Below, piece by piece: positions 25,366 through 33,855 of a DNA stretch of 64,000 nt. The notes beneath the pieces were generated by a model that saw only the letters and a list, made by a program, of their open reading frames with translations, ran no database searches and had not been told where the DNA came from. The translations under genes and the position numbers were made by a program. This stretch comes from Dictyobacter aurantiacus (GTDB taxonomy: Bacteria; Chloroflexota; Ktedonobacteria; Ktedonobacterales; Ktedonobacteraceae): the NCBI RefSeq assembly GCF_003967515.1, contig NZ_BIFQ01000002.1, forward strand, positions 496,001 through 560,000, in the 5' to 3' direction. Positions within the stretch are counted from its first letter, which is position 1, and each line of letters starts with the position of its first letter.

Positions 25366-26879
25366 CATCTGTTGATACTAAATCACGATGAAGGTGAAAA
25401 AACGAGGCACAAAGTCGGGTCGATCCGAACGTCCCTGACGGACACGATGGGCGTAGCGTGGCGGTCGGATGGTCGGCAGATCAGGTGGGGCCGGGGTGTA
25501 GGACCTCAGCAGAGCAGGGACGGCTGGCTCGATGCGCCGCGAGGGCCGGATCAAACCCTGGCGCCGACCCACCTCGAGCAGTCGCTGGATCAGGGGCTGC
25601 CCACCCGATCGCGTGGGCGCCTGAGCAAGCAAGGTGGCAAGCACGGGCAAGGACACGTCGAAGAGAGGGACCTGGGCGGCGAAGGCCACCTGAGCGTGGA
25701 GCGCATGGAGCACCTGAGCCAGGATGAAGGCGGCGAAGAGCTGCTGAAGCACCAGGAGAGGATCGCAGGACCACCACACGCGAATGCCCAGCGTGCATTT
25801 GAGCGCTTTGAACGCCAGCTCGATCTCCCAGCGACGCGCGTAGAGGCGAGCGGCCTCGCTCATGCTCAAGCGATCGGGTTCGCAGATGTTGGTCAGATAC
25901 TGGTACAGCTTGCCGTGATGCTCAAACTGGATCAGGCGCACCCGGTGGGCACAGCGATCGGCGCGGTAGGCTCCCAGCCAGACCAGGGCGTCGAGCGTGG
26001 TGCCTTGCTGCACAAAGACGTGCAGGATCTGGTAGGAGGTCTTCTCCCGCATCCGTGAGAGCCAGAAAAAGCCCTGGTCCGTGAGCCAGTCAAACCAGGG
26101 AAAGCTGAAGTAGCCCAGATCGGCCAGCAGCAGGCTGCCAGCGGGCAATCCACGCACCACGTCCTGGACGAGCAGTTTTTCATTGGCAAAGACGTCCTCA
26201 CGGAAGAGGATACGAACCCATTGCTGGCGGCGGACATCAAAGAGGGCGGCCAGTCTGCCGACCAGCAGGCGTGGACTGTCCACGGCTTCATCGCGCACAT
26301 CCTGCATGCGCCGCTGGACGGCATCGAGCGTGGTTTGATCCAGAGCGAAGATATGGGAAACCCAGGGAAGCAGATCACACTGGGCGACCGCCTGGGTTTG
26401 GGCATGCAAGCCGGTGCTCACGCGCAGCAGGAGGCGCTGCCAGACGTCGAGGGAGGTGTGCAAGAGGCGTTTGCGGATGGCGTCACGAGTATGGGGCAAG
26501 AGAGGAAAGTGGCCGACCCCCGACCAGGTGATCAGGCGCCAGACGCAGGCATAGCTCTTCAAGCCGCGCAGCAGCGCCAGCAAGACCGCCAGACACAGAT
26601 GCTCAGAGGAGAGCACTGCGGGTCGTCCACGAGGGCGGCTCACCGCAGCGGCAGGGGGATCAGAGGGTTCGATGAGGCGCTGCAAGCAGCCAACGATCTG
26701 TTGTGAGAGCGAATCGGCATTCGCCTCTTCGGGCCCAGATGCGGTATGATGAGGCATACGAGGAAGATCCTTTCGAAAACGTGTGATGACAATTTCTTTG
26801 GATGTTCCTCGATATTTGCCACTCTGGCAAGTCTCCCTCCCCATCCAGAGACCTTTTGGCTATTTAGTATCAACAGATG
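25366..26879 (-). mobile_element. Complete IS4-family insertion sequence, 1514 bp
   Basis: It is bounded by perfect 18-bp terminal inverted repeats (CATCTGTTGATACTAAAT at the left, its complement at the right). The direct target duplication CCGTTGAAGG flanks it at 25356-25365 and 26880-26889 (10 bp). Removing the element and one duplicate rebuilds the family C sequence GTCGACCGTTGAAGGTCGAC found uninterrupted at ~43698-43717. One transposase gene fills it. Intact ends and frame indicate recent and possibly still active transposition. Confidence 0.95.
25378..26757 (-). CDS. IS4-family DDE transposase
   Basis: A 459-residue transposase. The first Asp is in FALDQTTLD, the second in LLLADLGYFSFPWF, and the Glu in the YREK-type segment YARRWEIELAFKALK, which marks the IS4 family. 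ATG 26757 is preferred to the upstream in-frame start at 26844, which would reach nearly to the inverted repeat. No frameshift or stop interrupts it. A GC-rich arginine/proline tail ends near the left inverted repeat. Confidence 0.93.
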   Translation of the reverse strand: MPHHTASGPEEANADSLSQQIVGCLQRLIEPSDPPAAAVSRPRGRPAVLSSEHLCLAVLLALLRGLKSYACVWRLITWSGVGHFPLLPHTRDAIRKRLLHTSLDVWQRLLLRVSTGLHAQTQAVAQCDLLPWVSHIFALDQTTLDAVQRRMQDVRDEAVDSPRLLVGRLAALFDVRRQQWVRILFREDVFANEKLLVQDVVRGLPAGSLLLADLGYFSFPWFDWLTDQGFFWLSRMREKTSYQILHVFVQQGTTLDALVWLGAYRADRCAHRVRLIQFEHHGKLYQYLTNICEPDRLSMSEAARLYARRWEIELAFKALKCTLGIRVWWSCDPLLVLQQLFAAFILAQVLHALHAQVAFAAQVPLFDVSLPVLATLLAQAPTRSGGQPLIQRLLEVGRRQGLIRPSRRIEPAVPALLRSYTPAPPDLPTIRPPRYAHRVRQGRSDRPDFVPRFFTFIVI

Positions 26880-27000
26880 CCGTTGAAGGTCGACCCTACG
26901 GGGGGGGTTCATTTGGGGGGCGTTTCGGGTTTCGGGGGCATTGATGATATGCTCGACGTCGTCACCTGGGGGTACATGCTCTCTTCTTTTTACATTCTGC
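26880..27000. repeat. Family C repeat, copy 3, right part
   Basis: Starts with the second copy of CCGTTGAAGG and continues GTCGACCCTACG, GTTTCGGGGGC, CCTGGGGGTACATG and CTCTTCTTTTT, parallel to 43708-43820. The rest of the gap to 27224 is AT-rich and holds only likely promoter sequence for the following gene remnant. Confidence 0.8.
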
Positions 27001-27224
27001 TTATGAATTTTTGCCTGACCAGAAAGATACGTGCTTTTTGTACCTATTGCCATATCAGTCCTAAAAATGAAGCGTAAAAAAGCTGTTTTTCGTACTTGTC
27101 AATAGAACGAACTTATATTATGCCCTTCTCTTTTTCAAGCTTATTATGTAATTGGGCCTGCTACACATTTATGCGTTAATTTATATAATCAAATTAATCG
27201 TGCAACAAGGATGTGAAACAAGCT

Positions 27225-27723
27225 ATGAGCGATGAATATAGTTCGCGACAGCGCCAGGCCATCAAGCGTCACGATCCTATCTGGAGGTCGCTGCGCATTG
27301 ATCGCGGCCTGAACATTTTCCGGGGACTTCTTTTTCGCCCTGAGCCTGGGAATCTTCATGACGCCCTTTATCCAGCACACTACGCAGCAACGCATCGAGG
27401 TCAACGCGCAAGGCATCTCGACACGCATCAACATGATCGATGGCTATATCGGCTGGCAGGATGCGCGGCTGTTCGCACGCTATCGCATCATGCAGCCGCT
27501 AATAAAGTCGCCGCGCGGTCAGTACTATGAGATCGCGAGCCAGCAAACGGTGGTGCGCTGGCTCGCCAACAGGAGCCGCGTGGCCCCCATCACTACCCGG
27601 CCAAAGATGAAACAGGAGCAATACGAGCGCTGGCTACAAGATCTCGCCGGCTACATCACCGAGCGCACCAGCCTGTCCCTGGTCGACCTGGATAATGTAC
27701 CCCGGCAACCAGGAGAGAAGTAA
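27225..27723 (+). pseudogene. Internally deleted member of the membrane-protein paralogue family
   Basis: The N-terminus (RQAIKRHDPIWRSLRIDRG, reading from 27225) matches the N-terminus of the next gene (KEIKRTDPIWRFMRIQR). The C-terminus, from about 27330 in a different frame (QRIEVNAQGISTR, GWQDARLFARY, RTSLSLVDLD), matches the C-terminal soluble domain of the same family. About 150 residues holding most of the membrane helices are missing between them and the frame changes at the junction. A short 121-residue product could still begin at ATG 27358. Confidence 0.75.
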
Positions 27724-27773
27724 GAGGGACAGTTATACTCAACCCACGAATCAAGGATCGCCAGGACAAGAAG

Positions 27774-28676
27774 ATGGAACAATCAATGAAGCACTCAAAT
27801 AAGTTACCCGCTGCGGCCCAGCGCAAAGAGATCAAACGCACCGATCCAATCTGGCGTTTTATGCGCATCCAGCGCGTCGTAAACATCTCCCTGAGCATCC
27901 TCATTCTAAGCTGGACTGGATACTATCTATCAACACGCCCAAGGCTCATCTTCATCATATCCTCCTTCTTCACTCTATATATACTTCTACAACCAACTGT
28001 TATTAAACACATCATGAACGAACGACACTGGCTACGCATTGGTATGCGCCGGCTGCATATTCTACACGATGGCGAATCCCCACAGCTTCAGTCGGTCAGG
28101 CTGATGCCGACCAATCTGGCGCCTTTGCCGCTCGCCGTATCCCTGAGCTGGAACCGTCGCGCCATTCTTATTACCGGTATAACCTTCCTTATCCTCTTAC
28201 TGCTAGAACTCTGGGGATGTATAGTATGGAAACTCGATGGCAACGGGGGCTATTATGTTTTTGCAGCTATAGTTGGTCCCATAATCCTCTTCTTATTACT
28301 CATTCTTTTACTGGCTTTAGCTTACCATGCGTATTTCTTGCGGCAGCGTATTGAGGTGAATGAAGATGGCATCACGACCTGCTATCAAGGCAAGGAATGC
28401 AGCATGCGCTGGCAAGATGCTCGACTGTTTGCTCAATACAGCAGCAGTGCGACTGGAGGCAGGCAAACCTTTGAGCTGTCAAACGAACAGATCATTGTGC
28501 GTTGGTCCAAGGAGGGGATAGCGGGAAACTACCTCTTGAAGGCGGCGAACAACTTCGCCGACCACAACTATTATGACACCCTGATCGAGCAGGTCAACGC
28601 CCAGGTGGCTGAGCACACCCACCTGCCCTTACTACGCCTGGACACCATCAAGCCAGCGACAAAACCTGCCCGCTAA
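27774..28676 (+). CDS. Uncharacterised membrane protein, paralogue family member
   Basis: A 300-residue protein. The basic N-terminus is followed by two helices (~38-75), a cytoplasmic stretch with MNERHWLRIGMRRLHI, two more helices (~132-155, 165-195) and a C-terminal soluble domain (~200-300) with QRIEVNEDGITT, MRWQDARLFAQY, FELSNEQIIVRW and HTHLPLLRLD. The same C-terminal pattern recurs in the remnant before it, the next gene, the short remnant at 29645 and the gene at 63150. The domain may be PH-like, but this is unproven. The function is unknown. Confidence 0.75.
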   Translation: MEQSMKHSNKLPAAAQRKEIKRTDPIWRFMRIQRVVNISLSILILSWTGYYLSTRPRLIFIISSFFTLYILLQPTVIKHIMNERHWLRIGMRRLHILHDGESPQLQSVRLMPTNLAPLPLAVSLSWNRRAILITGITFLILLLLELWGCIVWKLDGNGGYYVFAAIVGPIILFLLLILLLALAYHAYFLRQRIEVNEDGITTCYQGKECSMRWQDARLFAQYSSSATGGRQTFELSNEQIIVRWSKEGIAGNYLLKAANNFADHNYYDTLIEQVNAQVAEHTHLPLLRLDTIKPATKPAR

Positions 28677-28729
28677 CGTAACGCATAGATAGCTTTTTCA
28701 TAAAAACCAGATAGAGGAAAGATAGATGT

Positions 28730-29629
28730 ATGATTGGTAATAACTTTAGAGATACAACCTTTGCGCCTGAAGATCCACAACTAACCCCACAAAATCAGAG
28801 CAATATTAAGTTTATGTTAATTTCTCCTGGCTTCGTTGCCGCTTTATATATGTGTATCCTGGCCAGTCTTCTCATACAGAGAAATTTCAATCCAGGCAAT
28901 GCTCTCAGAGGCACCGTCCTATTCGTTGTTTTTTCCGCAAATTTCTTACTGTCTTTCTATAATTTCTATTTGCCGTTGCGCTATTGGCGCGGCTTGCAGC
29001 CGAAGCGGCAGGTAGCATTCATGCAACCAGAAAGCTACCTTGCCTCCCATCAACCTGCTCCATCTCCAGAACTGCCCCAACCTGTTAGAGTTGTGACCAC
29101 GATAAAGATCGGCGTCCAGTTACTGATCATTCTACCAGCTAGCTTCATGGTTGGGGCGGTGATTCCCGCTTTGTTTTTCAATCTTTCTTTGCCTGTTGCT
29201 TTATTAATAGGGATTGCAGCCACCTTGCTGGTAGTTATATCGCTACTTATTACAGCATATGGGTTACGAAACAGGCCAAAGTGGCCCTATGTTGAGGTGT
29301 CCGAAGATGGCATCGCCGCCGCCATAGATAGGATCAGGCAACCAATGCCGTGGCAGGAGATCTGCTTCTTCGCAACCTATAAGGGACCATCCACACCCCT
29401 CTTGCTCTCTACCAGTAAACATGATCGCTATTATGAGTTGGCCAGTCCACAACGCATCATCCGCTGGCGCTACCAATCCAGACGTGCACCACAGATGACA
29501 ACCCAACCAGAACTCGACCAGCAAGCCTACGATCGCTGGCATCAACAACTGCTCGGCTATATTCAAGCACGCACCAACCTGCCCCTGGTCGACCTGGATA
29601 GTGTGCCAGTGCCAACCGGCAAAAGATAG
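28730..29629 (+). CDS. Uncharacterised membrane protein, paralogue family member
   Basis: A 299-residue relative of the upstream gene. It has two N-terminal helices (~30-48, 58-82), a linker with a Pro-rich stretch (HQPAPSPELPQPV), two helices (~105-130, 135-165) and the family soluble domain: YVEVSEDGIAAAID, PWQEICFFATY, YYELASPQRIIRW, RTNLPLVDLDSV. The N-terminal PQLTPQNQSNIKF resembles PELKTSQRSNIFY upstream of the recorded start of the 63 kb paralogue. It is spaced 53 nt from the previous gene, so probably cotranscribed. Confidence 0.75.
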   Translation: MIGNNFRDTTFAPEDPQLTPQNQSNIKFMLISPGFVAALYMCILASLLIQRNFNPGNALRGTVLFVVFSANFLLSFYNFYLPLRYWRGLQPKRQVAFMQPESYLASHQPAPSPELPQPVRVVTTIKIGVQLLIILPASFMVGAVIPALFFNLSLPVALLIGIAATLLVVISLLITAYGLRNRPKWPYVEVSEDGIAAAIDRIRQPMPWQEICFFATYKGPSTPLLLSTSKHDRYYELASPQRIIRWRYQSRRAPQMTTQPELDQQAYDRWHQQLLGYIQARTNLPLVDLDSVPVPTGKR

Positions 29630-29644
29630 ACACATGCTTTATAC

Positions 29645-29764
29645 CAGGTGAACCTGCTGATGGCCAAGCATAGCCATCTACCACAGATGGGTCTGGACAA
29701 CATCACAACGTTCCGCTTCACCCTGGAGGTGCGCCAACGTTTACAGGAGCTTTATCCTGACTGA
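29645..29764 (+). pseudogene. C-terminal scrap of a further family member
   Basis: An open frame of 39 codons reads QVNLLMAKHSHLPQMGLDNI at its beginning, matching QVNAQVAEHTHLPLLRLDTI at the end of the 27774-28676 protein, then runs on about 20 unrelated residues to a stop. It has no start codon or ribosome site of its own. It is best explained as the eroded 3' end of another tandem paralogue. Confidence 0.55.
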
Positions 29765-29865
29765 AAAATCTTAAGCTGGCACTTTTCAGTTCAACCATTT
29801 CCACATTACGCTCTATCTCAGTGGACTCAGTGGACGTACATTTTCAGGAAAGATCCTCCATATCC

Positions 29866-30678
29866 CTACACACTGGCCGCCTCCTTCGCACGTATCGCCT
29901 GCGCAATGGAGTCTCCAATAATGTGCAGAACAAGATCCGCACAGAAGTGGGCCAGCATCGCCGCTTCCAGACCATACTGCCAGAAGAGATAGCCGAAAGC
30001 GACTCCCGCGATGCCGTTGAGGAGAATGGCGCGTACGATCAACAAAGGGGTTAACTTGACCAATGCAGCTGTGGCCGGCAGGTGGCCCAGGCCAAAGATT
30101 ACCGCCGCGAGAATGTTGGCGAGCCACAATGCACCCAGCGTTGGCCTGCCTCCAGGCACATGCCAGGCCAGGCCAATGAGCCAGGCTAACAACGAGAGCA
30201 AGAATAGGCGGCACAACAGTTCCTCAGCGATACCACCGTAGAAGCACGCCAGGAAACGCTTCCACAGGGCGGGGATGGGAAAGGTAGTGCGCATAACCTG
30301 TGGCAGGCGCGGCCAGAACACCGTAATCTCCAGGAGCAGAAGAACCGCTGTGGGAGCTATCCCAAAGATCAAGGCCGGAGTGATGATCCCCTGCGCCTGA
30401 GTCGTCACCGCCTTTCCAGCTAACAGACCCTCGATCAATGGCGCACCCAGACCGATATGATGCGCAATAAGCAATCCCAGGCCGGTCGCCACGGCCATGA
30501 GGATGAAGCTCTGCGTCCCCTGCAGCAGCGCGAGCACCCAAAGGGGTTGATGCATTCGTGCCTCAGCCTTGTTGAGTGCATCGTGGTTCAGTTCCAGCGT
30601 GTAGGGGGTGACACAAACGATACCGAGCAATGCCGCGCCGCACAACAGAGCAAATTCAGACCAGGAGAAACTGAACAT
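29866..30678 (-). CDS. CPBP family intramembrane glutamic endopeptidase
   Basis: A 270-residue polytopic membrane protease of the CPBP (Abi, type II CAAX protease-like) family. The three motifs are present: EELLCR in GGIAEELLCRLFLL (motif 1, EExxxR), FGLGHLPA (motif 2, FxxxH) and HFCADLVLH (motif 3). About eight helices are predicted. GAGG precedes the ATG at 7 nt. The HTH regulator at 30701-31270 ends 22 bp upstream on the same strand, so the two form one operon. Roles in such pairs range from signalling to peptide maturation; none is shown here. Confidence 0.88.
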   Translation of the reverse strand: MFSFSWSEFALLCGAALLGIVCVTPYTLELNHDALNKAEARMHQPLWVLALLQGTQSFILMAVATGLGLLIAHHIGLGAPLIEGLLAGKAVTTQAQGIITPALIFGIAPTAVLLLLEITVFWPRLPQVMRTTFPIPALWKRFLACFYGGIAEELLCRLFLLSLLAWLIGLAWHVPGGRPTLGALWLANILAAVIFGLGHLPATAALVKLTPLLIVRAILLNGIAGVAFGYLFWQYGLEAAMLAHFCADLVLHIIGDSIAQAIRAKEAASV

Positions 30679-30700
30679 ACAATCGCCTCATTTCTGCCTT

Positions 30701-31270
30701 TCAAGAGATACTGTCAGATTCGTTCTCATCATTTGAAGTCTCTTCATATTCCAGATCAGGAAAGGAGATGGTGGTAAGCATATAGCGGCGGCGACCAGGA
30801 GCCGGTGCTTGCTTGAGCCAGGGCAACAGAACAGCGTTAACCTCCTGGCCAAATCGAACATACTCCTCATCGCTCAAGTAGACAGGGTGTTGATGGTATC
30901 CAGCATCCGTATAATAACCGCCTTCTTTAAGATCAAGGTAACGAGCATGGTCACCGATGAGCTTGGAGGCAAAGGCGAGAAAGCATTGCATCAACTCCTC
31001 TTTCGATGCGGTCGCGACCTCCTCAGGGCTCAGCAGTGTAAAGGAATCCGAGATGGCATAGACCTTTTCATGCAAGGTGCCACGGACAAGACGCTCTTCA
31101 ACGACCTGAGTAACCCCGGCCTCAGTGAGCAGGTTGAGATGATGGTAGAGGGTCGCCGGAGCCACATCTTTCAATTCAGCGGCGATTTGTTTGGGCGTGA
31201 GTGATCGGTCGTTTAAAGCCAGAATCACGCGCATCCTGACCGGATGGAGAATCAAGTCCGCTCTCTTCAA
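30701..31270 (-). CDS. ArsR-like winged-helix transcriptional regulator
   Basis: A 189-residue regulator. A TTG at 31270 is chosen as start because GAGAGG lies 7 nt upstream and the product opens with KRADLILHPVRMRVILAL, the usual N-terminus of this class; an upstream TTG at 31342 has no ribosome site. The helix-turn-helix spans LTPKQIAAELKDVAPATLYHH, with the wing at VVEERLVRGTLHEKVY. The C-terminal half is an alpha-helical sensing region ending in an acidic tail. It is cotranscribed with the CPBP protease. Confidence 0.8.
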   Translation of the reverse strand: MKRADLILHPVRMRVILALNDRSLTPKQIAAELKDVAPATLYHHLNLLTEAGVTQVVEERLVRGTLHEKVYAISDSFTLLSPEEVATASKEELMQCFLAFASKLIGDHARYLDLKEGGYYTDAGYHQHPVYLSDEEYVRFGQEVNAVLLPWLKQAPAPGRRRYMLTTISFPDLEYEETSNDENESDSIS

Positions 31271-31367
31271 AAAACACCTCTCATTACAAAATTTTAGAAC
31301 GTCTTCAAAAGAAAGAATATCATAAGAAATTGGAAAATGCAAGAAAGGGGGTTCATGATATGGAGTG

Positions 31368-31405
31368 TAGGTACAGCAAGAACGCGTGCGTTCCTGCTGT
31401 ACCTA
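31368..31405. other. 18-bp hairpin with 2-nt loop
   Basis: TAGGTACAGCAAGAACGC pairs with GCGTTCCTGCTGTACCTA with a single mismatch. It lies between the HTH regulator and the GH30 fragment and has no T-tract. It could be an attenuator or a repeat remnant. Confidence 0.5.
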
Positions 31406-31510
31406 TATCAATGCATGCTCTTGACTTGCATGCAACAAGAGAGGCTCGTTTTTTCTATTTTTTGTGCGAAAAGGGAAGCGGGAGCGAGCAAGCGTGGGCA
31501 AGCCACGCAC

Positions 31511-31870
31511 CTACACCTGTCCCCAGGGGAAGCCGTTGCTGTTCTCCCAGGTGCCGCCGGAGCACTCGGTCTCCCAGGCATCCTTGTTGGGAAACGAGTT
31601 GTGGACCGTGGTCTGTGCGTCGACGGTGCCACCATAGCAGTGCCAGGCGGTCCCGGCGGTATAGGAACTGGCGCTGGCATCGCTCAGGATGATGGTGGGA
31701 TAGCCCGGCTGATCCCAGTTGTGGTCGTAGCCCAGGATCTTCGTGGTAATGCCGTTCTGGGCAAAGGTGGGTCCCAGGTTGTTCTTGATAAAGTTGGTCT
31801 CATCCGAGGCGGGGAAAGACATGCCGGGATAGCCGTTGGGCACCTCGGTCGACACGGTGCCCCCATTCAA
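31511..31870 (-). pseudogene. Internal fragment of a GH30 glycoside hydrolase
   Basis: A 119-codon open frame with clear GH30 catalytic-domain sequence: PNGYPGMSFPASDETNFIKN, TKILGYDHNWDQPGYP, TAWHCYGG and the nucleophile region WETECSGGTW. Both ends of the normally ~450-residue enzyme are missing: there is no signal peptide, no N-terminal barrel strands and no C-terminal beta-domain. The TAG stop is formed by bases 2-4 of a GTAGGTGCG repeat edge. The intact parent would have cleaved a beta-glucan or related polysaccharide outside the cell. Confidence 0.85.
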
Positions 31871-31885
31871 GCAAGCTGGCTATGA

Positions 31886-32413
31886 TCAATAATTGGCGGC
31901 CTCTTCGGGGGAGTGGCCGCGCTTATAGATCAGCATGGTGCGTTCAAAGCTCATCACCTCGACGCCATCCTGGTTAAGTCCGCGCGTGAGCACGGTGACG
32001 ATGCCCTGGGTGGGACGGCTTTTGGACTCACGCTTCGATAGCACCGTAGATTCCGCATAGAGGGTATCGCCGGCAAAGACAGGATGGGTGGCCCGCACCT
32101 TGTCCCAGCCCAGATTCGCCACGACCTTCGCGCTGACGGTGCGCACGCTCATACCGGTGAGCAGCGCCAGCGTCAGGGTGCTATCCACCAGCATCTGCTT
32201 CCACTCGGTCTGCGCGGCGTAGGCGGCATCGAAGTGAACGGGCTGCACATTCATCGTCAACAGCGTCATCCAGATATTGTCGGCGTCTGTGATGGTACGA
32301 CCGGGACGATGCTCAAACGTATCGCCCACGACGAAGTCCTCATAATAAAGGCCCGAAGTTTCCCGGTAACGTCGCGGACCGATCTCGCGATAGGCCGGTA
32401 TCTCTTTGTCCAT
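31886..32413 (-). CDS. MaoC family dehydratase
   Basis: A 175-residue hot-dog-fold protein. The segment YYEDFVVGDTFEHRPGRTIT (residues ~22-41) and the hydratase-type DADN followed by NVQPVHFD place it in the MaoC-like hydratases that add water to enoyl-CoA or mesaconyl-CoA type substrates. ATG 32413 follows AAGGGA at a somewhat long spacing; an in-frame ATG at 32452 is possible. It ends 15 bp beyond the GH30 fragment. The HIT gene lies just upstream on the same strand. Confidence 0.85.
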   Translation of the reverse strand: MDKEIPAYREIGPRRYRETSGLYYEDFVVGDTFEHRPGRTITDADNIWMTLLTMNVQPVHFDAAYAAQTEWKQMLVDSTLTLALLTGMSVRTVSAKVVANLGWDKVRATHPVFAGDTLYAESTVLSKRESKSRPTQGIVTVLTRGLNQDGVEVMSFERTMLIYKRGHSPEEAANY

Positions 32414-32472
32414 GTCTGCGTTGTTCCCTTCTTTATAGTATGATGTTCGCATTGTCCTCGGTTACAGAAGCG

Positions 32473-32937
32473 CTAAGAGCCAGCACGGATGCTAGCGATG
32501 GCGGCGCGCAGCTTTTCTTGTACTTGCTGTCGGGCGGATTCATCCTGGTAGCGCTGCCTGGGCCAGAAGAAGCCCCGCAGCCCATCCTTGCGGTGGCGCG
32601 GCACCAGGTGGATATGCACATGGGGCACGCTCTGGCTGACACGGTTATTGAGGGCCACAAAGGCTCCATCGGCGGCCAGACCCTCTTCAATGGCCCGTTC
32701 AAGCAGCTGCGCGTTCTGAAACAGGGGACCCACCAGATCAGCGGGAAGATCGGCGAGCGTCTCATAGTGCGCCCTGGGCACCAGTAGGCAGTGTCCGGGG
32801 AACACAGGTCTGTGATCTAAAAAGGCTACGGAGATGCTGTCTTCAAAGACGAGCGCGGCCCTCTCCTCGCCCTGGATAATGCGACAAAATATACATGTTG
32901 TGCTGCTGTGCGCTAAACGATCCTTCGCGTCCGGCAT
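32473..32937 (-). CDS. HIT family nucleotide-binding hydrolase
   Basis: A 154-residue histidine-triad protein. The N-terminal CIFCRIIQGEERAALVFED and the triad VPHVHIHLVPR (~105-115) are diagnostic. Typical substrates are AMP-lysine, AMP-NH2 or dinucleotide polyphosphates. ATG 32937 is selected because GGGAGG lies 5 nt upstream; the frame stays open to 33060 without a start that has such a site. It is divergent from the phosphoesterase gene at 33115, and their upstream regions overlap. Confidence 0.92.
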   Translation of the reverse strand: MPDAKDRLAHSSTTCIFCRIIQGEERAALVFEDSISVAFLDHRPVFPGHCLLVPRAHYETLADLPADLVGPLFQNAQLLERAIEEGLAADGAFVALNNRVSQSVPHVHIHLVPRHRKDGLRGFFWPRQRYQDESARQQVQEKLRAAIASIRAGS

Positions 32938-33114
32938 ATACGCCTCCCTGTGCCTGAAACTTTTCTGTAGCGATAACAAAAGGTCGCCCTCTCTCAGACC
33001 TTGATGACACGCACCGGCCCTCTGCAACGCTATACTATTACAACACATTATAGATAACAACGCCGGCGGTCAGCGCCGGAGCCAGTGGTAAAGAAGACGG
33101 AGGGAAGGGGCAAC

Positions 33115-33645
33115 ATGAACTCCGAAGCAAACCATGGAAAAAGCAGACAGCCAGATGACCTTGTCTTTGTGGTACAGAAGCACCAGGCATCCCATCTTCA
33201 TTACGATTTCAGGCTAGAGCTCGATGGCGTCTTGAAGAGCTGGGCCGTGCCAAAGGGACCCTCGCTCAATCCAAACGATAAGCGGCTGGCCATCATGGTA
33301 GAAGATCATCCCTTCGAGTATCGCACCTTCGAAGGAGTGATAGCGGAAGGCGGCTATGGAGCAGGCGAAGTCATCGTCTGGGACCAGGGCACATACAGTC
33401 CCCTGGCAGGCCAGACCAGAGACGCCATGCAGGAACAGCTAAGAAAGCAGTTCGAGCAGGGCGCGCTCCATTTCCTGTTGTACGGAGAAAAATTACGGGG
33501 CGAATTCACGCTCATCCGCTCAAAACGCATTGGCGAGCAGAGCTGGCTCCTCATCAAGAAACGCGATCAATACGCCTCCCAGACCGACATCCTCCAGCAA
33601 GACCGATCGGTCATCACAGGAAAGCGGCTAGGCGAAATCACGTAA
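33115..33645 (+). CDS. Stand-alone LigD-type 3'-phosphoesterase domain protein
   Basis: A 176-residue protein equal to the PE domain of bacterial DNA ligase D, which trims 3' phosphate or ribonucleotide ends at breaks during end joining. The metal and catalytic segments are present: HLHYDFRLELDGVLKSWAVP (~30-50), VEDHPFEYRTFEG (~75-87) and GYGAGEVIVWDQG. There is no polymerase or ligase domain fused or adjacent. ATG 33115 follows a GGGAAGGGG site. It could work in trans with a ligase elsewhere in the genome. Confidence 0.92.
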   Translation: MNSEANHGKSRQPDDLVFVVQKHQASHLHYDFRLELDGVLKSWAVPKGPSLNPNDKRLAIMVEDHPFEYRTFEGVIAEGGYGAGEVIVWDQGTYSPLAGQTRDAMQEQLRKQFEQGALHFLLYGEKLRGEFTLIRSKRIGEQSWLLIKKRDQYASQTDILQQDRSVITGKRLGEIT

Positions 33646-33654
33646 TGGACCATG

Positions 33655-33700
33655 CCCCCAAAATGAAACGCCCATGTAGGGTCGAATTAGGTTCCTTTTT
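33655..33700. repeat. Partial family C repeat edge
   Basis: GAAACGCCCATGTAGGGTCG, as at the left end of other family C copies, starts 19 bp after the phosphoesterase stop and then diverges. It appears to be a truncated copy. The rest of the 210-bp gap holds no recognised site. Confidence 0.5.
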
Positions 33701-33855
33701 AAGGGGGGCATGATCGCGCCGGGTTGCGGTTCGTGTTTCTTTTTGCCGGTAAAACCTTGAAAAGGGGCGTTAAATCCGGTACGCTAAGGGGAGCATGTCT
33801 CTGAGAGAGCATGCTTGTCCACTCCTTCTAACCACGTAGCAAGAAAGGATCATCC

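Noticed and set aside
29866..30678. Abortive-infection (phage defence) role for the CPBP protein
   Set aside because: The Abi name is historical; there is no defence-gene context and the neighbour is an ordinary HTH regulator.
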